In this document: positions 25,554 to 35,708 of the stretch, piece by piece | How the letters are laid out: the number at the start of each line of letters is the position of its first letter | Numbering within the stretch: position 1 is the first letter of the stretch | Assembly: GCF_000275845.1 (NCBI RefSeq) | Contig: NW_006766902.1 | Coordinates: forward strand, 291,193 to 355,192 | Direction: 5' to 3' | Length of the DNA stretch: 64,000 bases | From: Dichomitus squalens LYAD-421 SS1 | Lineage: Eukaryota > Basidiomycota > Agaricomycetes > Polyporales > Polyporaceae | Program-made: the position numbers and the translations under genes | The notes under the pieces: model-generated | The model's input: the letters and a program-made list of their open reading frames with translations, nothing else | Told to the model about the DNA's origin: nothing | Databases searched by the model: none

Positions 25554-26400
25554 TCAAGGATAATCGACACATACAACACCCTGTGCAAGGAAGAGACTCA
25601 CGTCGTCACATGGGGCTCCTGTATTAAGAAGGCGGTGAACGCTATCATGGTCATGTGCTGTCTGTTTCAAGAGCACACGCACGACTTGCAGGTTCCGAAA
25701 AATTCTACGGAAAATCGACGTCCCAAGGAAGGTCGGCACTCTTGGTCTGGAGAGCACGGCGGGAACAAGCATCATTTGCGGGTGAAAAGTGCTCCGTATC
25801 CTCACCCGGTCGACTAGGAAGCGGATGATTCTGTCGGGGAGTGCGGCGGTAATATATTTCTTCTTTAGACGTGCACGGGCCTTTGCTCTAATTCCGCCAT
25901 TCTGTCTGACAATCAGGATTCGCCTAAAAAGGTGCTCAAGATACTGAGGCATTCCCCACTCTAGGCCTGTGCCAGAACATGACAAGTTCATGCATCGTTG
26001 TGTCATCCCAGTGAGGGGAAAGGCGCTTCCAACGATTCGACTTAAGCATGGTGTCAAGGACCTGGCATGGAAAGTGGGATCAGGACGCTCTGCGGATACA
26101 AAAGCCTGACAGTGAGCTATGTCCATGTCCGTGGTGCCTTCTCCGGCGAGATGCTGCCTAGAGGGAGGTCTCGACCTTTTGCACCGCGGCCCATAGTTCA
26201 CACAATGATGCACGCGTTTCAGAGGTAACCCGCCCTCCACTCGGTAGTAAACTCATCCCCGTCTGTCATCAACGCGTCATTTCATTGCTGCCGTTGGCCT
26301 GGACTCCTGCTCCTGCAACATACCTTCGGTGATACACTCCGGTGCAGCCGCAGCGAGCTGCTTTGTTGTTCCCGTAGATATCGGATATATCATGTGAAGA
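25554..26400 (-). pseudogene. Haloacid dehalogenase, decayed copy
   Basis: This aligns with the exons of the intact gene at 18581-19674: a TEWRAGYL block with a stop directly after it, AGEGTTDMDIAHCQ (intact GGGEGATNMDVAHRQ), then blocks equivalent to KKKYITAALPD and IRFLVD. The 5' exon with the nucleophile Asp is largely gone, although the AAAPEG-like coding sequence near 26330-26370 is still recognisable. Motif II is damaged (ALPDR for ALSNGN), and the last exon with motif IV diverges after 25600. It cannot make an active enzyme. Confidence 0.82.
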
Positions 26401-27097
26401 CCTCCACGGCTACAGAGCTCCTAACATGAACGATGGTATGGCGCAAAAGTTCAGGATTGCGAACCCATGGTATTCCAGAGTCCGCTTGGAGCTCGAGTTT
26501 CATGAGTCCCTATGCGGACGGTTTGTGTCTCAGGATGGCTAGCGCTGAGGTGACGACATCGAATCGGGGCCAGTAGTGTTCCTGTCATGGCGTACCAATA
26601 TTTATATTGTTTCATAGGTGGGATACCTCGTCACTTCACCGATTGTCCTGCAGTGTTCGGAGATATTGGGATGTGGTTAGTAGCTCAACCATTGATTTCC
26701 TTATGTAGACGAAGCGGGGTAGAGATCAAGAGAGTGAAGGTTCTTTCTACGTTGGGGCTGTATGTTGAGTACGAACTGACCAAATGCGGCATTGCGATCA
26801 CTCGGGGCCGCCGGCTGCATACAAGCGTGCGTCTGCGACTACAGGCAACTCTCCTCCTGGCCCCGCAAACAAGTTCCACTGACCAGCCATGTCAACACTG
26901 AGCCTCACGAGCATGACAGGAGTCGCTCCCTGATATCGAATGCTGGGGGTCGCCAAGCCTGAGCGCTGAGCAGGGCCCCACGTGAGTCACAGTGTGACTA
27001 AGCAGCGTTGGTCACATCAGCATATGGCACCACCGCCCCACGAGCGGCGCTCTAACCACGCCCCCTGGCAGCTTTTGTCACCCAGCTCACCGTCAGT
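26400..27097. promoter_or_regulatory. Upstream region of the WDR83-like gene
   Basis: This is the region between the start of the decayed dehalogenase and the intact WD40 gene, equivalent to the shorter divergent promoter at 19675-20119 in copy 1. It contains short open frames but no gene that I can support. No clear TATA box is seen. Confidence 0.35.
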
Positions 27098-28361
27098 ATG
27101 GCACCCTCTCGCGGGCCCGCGCCCACCCCTCGAGCTTTGCATAAAACACTTTCCAACCATAAGGGGCCTGTACACGTCGCGCGGTACGCCAAGGGCACTG
27201 CGAAGTACGTCCTTTCAGGCGGACAGGACCGCACCATTCGACTGTGGAACCCAGACCTAGGCAATGAGATCAAATCCTACGCTGCGCATGGCTACGAAGT
27301 GCTCTCCATCTCAGTGTACGTGTCTTTGCTTGGTGATGTGGCGCGTATGCTCTGGGCTAACGCGTTCCCTCGGCTGGCGACAGGGCACACGACAACAGCC
27401 GGTTCGCATCGTCGGGAGGGGACCGGCAGGTGTTCTTGTGGGATGTAATGACGGGACAGACGATACGGAGGATTTCGGGGCATATGAGCAAGATCTTTGC
27501 GGTGGAGTTCAACGAGGACGCGACGGTGCTTGCTAGTGGTGAGTGTTTGTCTTGGTCGGGGCGCGGGAGGAAGGCCTGAGATGCTTAGACTTCTCGAGGG
27601 TCGTACGACTCCACCGTTAGGCTGTGGGACCTAAGGTGCGTAGATATGTCTATGGCTCGCACATCGAGCCGCCGACCGTTGTCTCGGTTTAGGTCGCAGA
27701 ACCGGCAACCTATCCAAACGCTCGAAGAGGCACGCGACGCTGTCCAAGCTCTTCACGTCGGCAGATCGTACATCTGCACTGGATCTGTGGACGGCTATGT
27801 ACGAACATACGACCTTCGAATGAGTGAGCTGCGTAGTGACTTCATTGGTAGTATGTTTTTCATCCTTTCATCCTTGCAAATTGCAGGATATGAATTTCAC
27901 TGACCCACACTTCTCCAGACCCTGTGACAGCTGTTGTGCCTTCACAAGACAACCAGACATACCTCGCGACGGCACTTGACGCGCACGTTCGCCTCATGGA
28001 CATGTCCACAGGAAAGATGCTGAACGACTTCAAGGGCCACGCGAGTGCGTCGTACCGCATTCGCGCCTGTTTCGGGCATGGGGAGGCCAGCGTTGTATGT
28101 GGGGACGAGGACGGGAAGGTCTGGGCATGGGACCTCGTGGATGTACGTACTATCATCCGCTTCTCCAGTATTTAAGGACAAAGCTGATGTCCAGCGTGGG
28201 ACGCGAAGGCGGCATCGCTGCAGCCCAGCCCCCCGCCCAAGGTGCATGACAGGGTCATCACTTGGATTGAGCACCACCCAATCGAAGTTGGAGAGCTTAT
28301 CACTGCGAGCGCGGACGGAACTGTGAAGGTGTGGCGAATTCAATCATCATCAGATGCTTGA
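27098..28361 (+). CDS. WDR83/MORG1-like WD40 repeat protein, intact
   Basis: Six exons sum to exactly 314 codons (313 residues): 27098-27315, 27384-27538, 27599-27635, 27693-27847, 27919-28142 and 28209-28361. The product is a WD40 propeller with the signature blocks of WDR83 (MAPK organizer 1): HKGPVHVARYAKGTAKYVLS, GGQDRTIRLWNP, YDSTVRLWDLR, SVDGYVRTYDLR, DEDGKVWAWDL, ASADGTVKVWR. In animals WDR83 scaffolds ERK signalling and is found in spliceosomes; the fungal role is inferred from the orthologue only. The acceptor of the last intron (AG at 28207-28208) was chosen because it restores frame; another AG at 28195-28196 would not. A wrecked duplicate lies at 20120-21066. Confidence 0.92.
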
Positions 28362-28436
28362 AACGTTCTCTTTGTGCGAGTATACTGTAGCATGATTGCA
28401 TTCTTTTCACTCCTTAATCCTCTCCCTCTGATCCTC

Positions 28437-29595
28437 GGTATGCGGTGGGTTGTGTCGGTGAGCAGATCTGAAGACGTTCGGAACGCACCGCGTGAAGCGC
28501 CAGATTACGGTGGCAGGGAACATGCAGGGAATCTGCGTATTCCACGCATATTACCCACGGATTCCCCAGTAAATTCCCCCTTGATGGGAATCTGCTGGGA
28601 ACATGCACATCCTCTCCAGATTCCCTCAACATCCCCAACCGCTTCTGCAGATTTCAATTGCAAGGGGGACTTGCCTGCCCAAAATCACTTATCCGACCGC
28701 GATGACGTCGTCGCATGGTCCGATATCGACCTGCCATTGTATCTATTCACATCTTGACTTCGTACTTCTTGCATCCCCTCTGTATGCCTATCTCCCCCTT
28801 AAGTGGTACGTACTGACCATTGACTCTCGGATGACAGGCAGGTGTTCTCTCATACGGGCATATGTTGATTAGGGCAATAGTACGTCTCTAGTGTTGCGTG
28901 TGAAGTAGTATAAGTCTGATGGCATCTAGCAGGTTGTCCCACATTCATCGATCATCATCGATCAAGACTGTGAGTATCCAGATTCAACATTACAGTGCAC
29001 TGCTAATCCTGTTCAAGCAGAACTCGATTACCGACATGGTGAGTGCATATATGCACATATCTTCAGTATTGCGCGTGCCATCTCAGCTGTGTCTGATGTC
29101 CAATTGTAAGTAGGTGTCACTGCGCTGGCGGCTATGGGTACGAGTTGATTAGGTCAGGGTTGATTGGGCCGGTCTGTATGATATATAGAGAAGTCTAGAC
29201 GTAGCGTAGAAGAGTCGCCGTTTGAATATATTCATTTCGATCTAATTCGTTCTGGCTGCCAATATCGGGAGGAATACTAGGTGCCAAGCCGGGCACCAAG
29301 AATGGATATGAATAATAAGCTACAAAGTCGTATATCCTATTTGATCCCATGTTACACAGGGTGCGGAATGTCTAATGTCTAAGTGATATGTGGGGAACAT
29401 GGTCGGAATGTGAGCGGAAGGCAGTTAATACCACGACATCCTCTAAACCTGCGGAATGTGGTGGGAACAAGCTGGGAATGTGGCGGTAATGTGCTCATCC
29501 TCTCCGTGTTCCCCAACCTCCGTGATCTGGCGCTTCACGCGGTGACGTGTGGGTTCACATCTGCAGTAAGTAGCAACACCGGGCATAGCCGTCAA
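28437..29595. mobile_element. TIR element of about 1.1 kb, non-autonomous
   Basis: Inverted arms flank this segment. The 25 bases at 28486-28510 pair with 29520-29544 with one mismatch, and weaker similarity extends outward to about 28437 and 29595 (for example CAGATCTGAA against CAGATGTGAA). Inside the arms, short motifs such as GGGAACATG and GGGAATCTG or GGAATGTG recur. No transposase frame is visible. The element sits between the WDR83-like gene and the reductase only in duplication copy 2; the equivalent stretch of copy 1 (about 21080-21240) is short and lacks it. That supports an insertion after the duplication. Exact ends and a target-site duplication could not be fixed by eye. Confidence 0.65.
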
Positions 29596-29715
29596 TGACG
29601 TCATCGCTCATGTCATGCTCCTGCTTATATTCCCGTCATGTAAGCAATCCCGAAGATATATATCAGTGACAGCCTCAGGAACCGTCGTTTCGCCGTGATC
29701 CAGCACAACTGCACG

Positions 29716-31004
29716 ATGGCATCCGAAGATCTCAGGATTGACTCTGTCATAAACCTCCCCTTTTATGCCAGTGCACACGCACAACCAGGACAGCACCTGG
29801 GACCCTCGCTTCCCCGTCTCGGACTGGGGGTCTACAAGAACGAGGATCCCAAGCCTGCAGTCCTTGCCGCCCTGAAACATGGGTACAGGTGCGCATATAT
29901 GCACGATAGCAACATCATGGCATATGCTCTGACGTTACATAGGCACATTGACACCGCGCGCATGTACCGTAACGAGCCAGCCGTTGGACAGGCCGTGCGC
30001 GAGAGCGGCGTGCCCCGTGGACAGGTCTTCGTCAGTGCGTTATCTACCTTGTGACACGCGCTTATGCTTTGGTCTGACCGCTGCACGCATATAGCGTCCA
30101 AGGTCGATAGCAAAGAGCACGGCAGCGATGTGACTCCCAAGGCTATCGAGGACTCAGTTCAGAAGTTAGGACTGGGTATGTCCTTCCACCAGTACATGTG
30201 TGGTCGCGTGAACTGAATTTATATGTGTAGGACATATCGACTTGCTGCTCATCCACAGTCCTTTGTCCGGGAAGGAGAAACGCCTGGAGGCGTGGAAGGC
30301 GTTCATTGCGGCGCGGGACAAGGGACAGGTCCACAACATCGGTGTTTCCAACTAGTGCGTAATCACATTCCGCAGACTATATGCGTTCGCCCGATTTTGG
30401 TGACCGCCTGGTTCGCTCTACCTAGTGGTGTGAAGCACCTGGAAGAGATCAGAGAAGCGAGACTGGAGACACCTTCGGTAAACCAGCTCGAGGTCCGTCC
30501 CAAATTATAGCCCTCGCGGCTACTAGGAATGCATCGGCTTACGGTGCTCGCCAGCTTCACCCATTCTGCCAGCAGAAAGAAATTGTGGAATACTGCCAAA
30601 AGCATGGCATCGTTATCGAGGCGTACACACCGCTGATCCGTGGGGGATGGAACGATACCATCGTGGATATTGGCAAGAAGGTACAGATGAACGGCATTCC
30701 CGTATACCAAGCCCTGCAGATCACTAGTTTCCTGCACAGTTCAACAAAGACCCTGCACAAGTCCTCGTTCGATGGTCCCTGCAGCGCGGGTAAGCCTCAG
30801 GAATCTATTGAGTACATGGCCGTAGGCCTGAGTTTTGTTGCTTGTAGCTTCGTGCCGCTCCCGAAGTCCGCTAACCCCGAACGTGTCGTCTCTAATGCGC
30901 AAGTGTACGACTTCGAGCTCAGCACTGAAGACTTGAAGACCCTCGACTCGCTCGACCTCGGCAAGGAAGGCTCAGTCACCTGGAACCCAGTCGATGCCGC
31001 ATGA
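29716..31004 (+). CDS. Aldo-keto reductase 1, intact
   Basis: Eight exons sum to 290 codons (289 residues): 29716-29888, 29943-30034, 30095-30175, 30231-30354, 30426-30492, 30555-30680, 30740-30789 and 30848-31004. The AKR catalytic tetrad is present: Asp61 and Tyr66 in HIDTARMY, Lys91 in TSKV, and His124 in LLIHSPLS. NADPH-binding features near the C-terminus (VPLPKSANPERV) are also present. Such enzymes reduce aldehydes and ketones in the cytosol with NADPH; the substrate is not predictable. The TIR element lies just upstream, within 120 bp of the ATG, and may have replaced part of the promoter. A tandem paralogue follows at 31332, and a fragment of the duplicate is at 21300. Confidence 0.9.
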
Positions 31005-31331
31005 GGTGGAATATGCGTCACGGCTTTGGAGTGATCCAGAGACAATTAACTGGTCTGATCGATAAGCCGTGCTGCTGTCTGATATGATTGAGGACATCCT
31101 ACTTCGTGAGATGGTACGTAGATGAACGAGATTGACGATGTGTTGTGCATAACGGTGCACTCTTGACCCACTACAAGACCGAATCGCGAAACAGAACTGA
31201 GAGGAAGTATTATTAGCCGGTTAAAGATTAGAGAGCGCCCCACTTGCTCGCCGGGAGACCCGTATGGCTTATATACACGATGTGCCCATGATCCTGTCAG
31301 CAATCCCATCTGAACTGAGCTGCCTGTTAGA

Positions 31332-32671
31332 ATGTCGGCGCGGAACGCCTTATCCCTCGCGACGAATATCCGTCTCTCGACCGGTATGTGTGCCACAACC
31401 ACACGTATATCAAGTTCATTTACTCAACCACGTACAGGACATGATATACCCATACTCGGACTGGGGGTCGCCGAGACAACAGACTGCGTCTCTGCATGTG
31501 TCGCGGCTCTGAAATATGGATATAGGTGGGCACTACCACATCATGGTTCATAACGTCGACTCACGGATATGCTAAACGATCGCACGAAGGCACTTTGACA
31601 CCGCGAGACATTACAAGAAAGAGGAACAAGAAAGAGGAAGAAGTCGGTCGGGCTATCCGAGAAAGCGGAATCCCCAGGGAGGAAATCTTTGTCAGTGAGT
31701 TACCTCATGGGGCCATCACACCCCCTAGCAATGCTCAATGAGAAGCAGCCTCCAAAGTTATGGCCACCGACCATGGGTACGAGGACACCCTCCGTGCCGT
31801 GGACGACTCCCTGCAGAAATTCGGTTATGGTGAGGAGCATCCGGACGCCAGCGGCGGAGCTTCGGCTGACTTGCACTTTCGCTGGCTGGCCAGACTATTT
31901 CGATCTCTACCTGATACATAGCCCGCTCTCGGGGCAGGAGAAGCGCCTCGGTACCTGGCGCGCACTCATCGACGCGAAGAACGCTGGGAAGGTCAAGTCA
32001 ATTGGCGTTTCGAACTAGTCCGTATCTTGCCATCTCTGGCACTCAGAATCAATGAATGCTGACAGTTGTCGAATCTTCTGCGTAGCTCCGGAAAGCATAT
32101 AGACGAGATACGCGCTGCAGGACTGGAGCTTCCTTCCGTAAACCAGATCGAGGTGCTCCCCAGCACGTCACCCTCTATTGAAGCAGTTGTACTGACACCA
32201 TTTGACGCACTCGCCGATCGTTAGCTGCACCCTTTGTGCCAACAAAGACCCATTGTGAAGTACTGCCAGGAAAACGGCATCGTAGTGGAAGCATATAGCC
32301 CTTTGGCTCGCAGCAAGCTCGGCGGTCCGGTGTTGCAACGCACCACGAAACTGGTGCGCGACTGTCTTGCGTGCTTCCTCCGCTGGTTGACGCTTACACG
32401 AATGTCGCAGTACAACAAGGACATCGCGCAAATCGCTGTTCGATGGTCTCTTCAGCATGGGTACGAGGACTCGTGCCTCCAGGAAGTACAACGCTCACTA
32501 CCTGCATTCTACAGTTTCGTCCCGCTTCCGAAGGCGTCCCATCGAGAAAGAATCTTGTCAAACTCCCAGGTCTACGACTTCGAGCTAAGCGATGAAGACA
32601 TGGCAGCGCTGGATGCATTGGATAAGGGCAAGGCGGGATCGGTGACCTGGAACCCCGTCGATGCCGACTGA
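31332..32671 (+). pseudogene. Aldo-keto reductase 2, frameshifted by a 13-bp duplication
   Basis: This is a tandem paralogue of the gene at 29716-31004 with the same intron positions: TSKV, YLIHSPLSG, IGVSN, LHPLCQQ, VPLPKASHRERI. Exon 2 (31590-31694) is 105 bases where the paralogue has 92. The extra 13 bases are an exact tandem duplication, 31613-31625 repeated at 31626-31638, immediately after the catalytic Tyr (DTARHY). This shifts the frame, so the Lys and His of the tetrad are lost in translation. All downstream exons remain open, which points to a recent event. If the duplication is a sequencing or assembly error, this is an intact enzyme of roughly 295 residues. Confidence 0.82.
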
Positions 32672-32866
32672 GTGCGGAGAGTATGATAGGCCTCGAGGGC
32701 CAGACGCTGGCCAACACGCGGTGGTCCTCAAGTACAGTCGCTATAATGGAGCTGTGATTCCTTCAGAAACCCTATGTATGAACTTGATCCCACTAATGTA
32801 CACATAGTATGGGCACACCGACATTTCAATGTCGATCTATCACTTTCAACGCTAGCGAATGAAAGA

Positions 32867-34604
32867 TCAGACAACGTCCGAACTCCTCGATACAGTGGGG
32901 GCAAGCATAACCACCACCTCGTGCTTTCCAAAGACATCGACTCCGTATTCTGTGACAGCCACCTCTGGTGTATCTGACTCTAATGTTGAACACACACGCC
33001 ATACGTCGGAAGAATCTAGCACAGATCCGATAGAGCCCAGAACGCGATTGAAACCAGGCGCGGAAACCGTGGCGTCTCCGAACGGGTCGCTACGATGCTG
33101 TGTGCGCTGTTTCACCTTCTGAAGATCGAACATGAAGCGCGAGACGAGGATCGCCGTGATGCTGTCATGAAGTGGATGTGAATCTCGCAACGGTCTATAT
33201 GAAGTGATCAAAAGGGAGACTTACGGCTCGGTGAAGGAGACGATGTAGCTTGTCTGTTGTATGTTGACGGTGATCTTAGTAGTAGGCGTTAGGGTAAGCG
33301 GCACAAAATCACTTGTGAGCTTATGTAAACGTACGGAGAGAACAGTGAATGTAAGATGAAGGATGTTCAGGACAAGAAGTACTCTGATGACGAATTCAGA
33401 CCACGTGGTCAGTGACTTGTTGTTTGGCGATTTCGGATGACTGACAAGAAATAGATCGTTCCTAATTATCACTCAATCAGAAGGGGATGTTTTGCGCGAC
33501 CATGAAACATACCGTTCACTAGAAGTAGCTGGGCGATAGATGGCACGTTTCTGCCCGAGCAACGGGCGATGGCTGCTGTGTTATAGGTCGTATACCATGT
33601 AACGACGACATCAATCGCATTTGCAATGATCAAGGACGACCGGTTGACAATAGCAACTACATTGGAGTTAGGGCGCTCATGATAACAAGGTCAAAGAACG
33701 TCTGACATACGCACATCTGCTGGAAACATCAGCCACTGGCCTGACGGAGACAGATGATTGAACTTACATCGAAGAGAGGGCGGGGGAGACAGCGACAACG
33801 GTCTGGCATCCCCAGACAGGAACGTACTCTCCATGAGACCAGTAGAAGTGGGTCTACAAGGAACGGGTAGTAGCATGTGTGCGAATGCATGTCACAAATT
33901 CCGCTCACCAGATTGATACCGATCGGGATCACGGAGAACACCAGCACGGGCATCGCGGCTACCCATCGTTTTCCGCAAAGTGCATACACACGTAGGCTGG
34001 AGAACACTGCAAGGGGATGCATCAACAGATTGTATATTTCAGCGTTCGTAAGTTGGAGCTGATACTTACACGCCCACGGCACGTATTGAAGGTTATCGAG
34101 AGCGAATGAGGTCATAACCGAAGCGTTGCAGCTTTCGACAGCTCAGTGTAAGCAAGCGACCATCTCAAAAGAGACAGAAGGGGTCGAGTACCTCTGCGGC
34201 TGTACGTAAGTGTCGATGTGCTCGCAGAGCGTACACAGCAACCCACCTTGTCCGTGACCGCCATAGATCCAGAATAGCTGGAGAGCATGTACACCAGAGG
34301 CGCATACCTGTTCAAGAGGAACAGCACGGTGGCTCCAGTGACCTTCTCTCTCCAAAAGAGGTTGACCTCCTTGCCCAGTCCGATCACCCACTCATACGCC
34401 AGCAGCGCTAGAGAAGTAGCGTCAGTGACAGGCGAAGTGTGCATGAGCGGTGGATGTACAAGTAATGGCAAGGGAGATGTAGTTCGAAATAGTCCTGTTT
34501 GGGTAGTCGCCGAGATCAGCATGGTATCAAGGAGGAAGTACCCGCGGTAGTACTCACGACTCTGCAACGAGCGTGATAATTTGTGCAGCTTCCATGGCAG
34601 CCAT
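32867..34604 (-). CDS. DUF6533-type multi-pass membrane protein
   Basis: The gene starts at ATG 34604 and has several short introns. The N-terminal segment, spliced from three exons, reads NYISLAITSLLAYEWVIGLG and then EVNLFWREKVTGATVLFLLNRY, the hallmark block of the DUF6533 domain of basidiomycete integral membrane proteins. More hydrophobic segments follow: SSLRVYALCGKRW with PVLVFSVIPIGINLVSGI, SSLIIANAIDVVVTWY, and VIRVLLVLNILHLTF. A soluble C-terminal tail contains SILVSRFM-like ILVSRFMFDLQ and ends near 32867. About seven membrane spans are expected. The function of this family is unknown. The second exon is only about 36 bp, so exon borders in the 5' part should be treated as provisional. 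Confidence 0.75.
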
Positions 34605-34609
34605 TGAAG

Positions 34610-35700
34610 TCTTTTCGATCGGTTGATCAGTCAATTAGACGGTGTTGTGCACGGAGTTCAAAGCAGGACGGACGCAGTAGTCTGAATGTTTGCAGTCTGA
34701 AGGCATCCATACTTATACGCAAATACGTCTCCACGTCTCCATCTCAGCTACATGATCAACAGTAAAAGAAGAACTCCGTAGCCACCACCAGTTCAACAAG
34801 ATGCCCGGGGCCAGACATACTCGTTCGCAGCTTCGAGCGCAGGGCCTATAGGTAGCGAAAGTCAGACGTCAGCGACTGAAGGGCGACGGGGTCTCCGGAA
34901 GATTCCTTGCATGGTTCTATCATCCTTCACGAGCCAGGGCCGCAGCCAAGGTAACACACGAAGTGGATGATTGAATGCCGTAGAGCAGAAGGAACGGTGA
35001 GAGGGGAGATAGAGTTCGGGGCCGAAGTGGCAGATGCGCGTCCTCGACATTGACGATGATCCAAAGATGTCCAGATGAGGAAGCGCCGCTATGTGCCTCT
35101 GTGGCTATGGTGGAAACCAAGTCTGCGACCAACACCACAGCCGCTCAGGTTCTGCGATGCCCCACGCGTATGGCATGCGCCCAACACTGCAAATCAGGGC
35201 ACGAACCTGAGTGTCTCTGAGTAGCGGTGAACCATTGCAAGAAGTAAAAACCGTGTAGGCACGTTGCAGGGACGGACATGAGCATTATAAAGTTGACATC
35301 TATTCTACAACAAAGAACCGAATGTTGCGACAACAATACCAATGGTGCTCATGAATGCGATCATGCCATACTAACGTGTGTGCAACAGTAGCATATGGGA
35401 GTGGGGTACTGTAGTTCACCAGATCCAGTCCGCAAGAGGTATACAGAATGATGATTACAATATGCCAGTATGCCAGTAACGATGCAACAGTAACGTACCC
35501 GAACACCAAGATATACAGAGAAGCGTGTTGGAGCGTGGGAGCGAGGGAGCAAGATTACACATGAACGGAGGGGGGTTACAACTTGTCGAGATGCGAGATG
35601 AGGAATAAAGTAAACCGTCAAAGTCGCGTTCAGCCCATGCGCTCAGTCGTAGCAGGCCGACGCACGCGTGATCGTCGTCACCCCCACCGCGTTGTCTGAA
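34610..35700 (-). other. Possible remains of a second membrane-protein gene
   Basis: On the minus strand, several hydrophobic patches lie in different frames between about 34860 and 35560 (for example YVTVASLLAYWHIVIIILYT near 35430-35500 and VPATCLHGFYFLQWF near 35220-35270). They resemble spans of a multi-pass protein separated by introns or frame breaks. No start codon or family could be assigned. It may be a decayed neighbour of the DUF6533 gene, or chance. Confidence 0.3.
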
Positions 35701-35708
35701 GTTATTCT

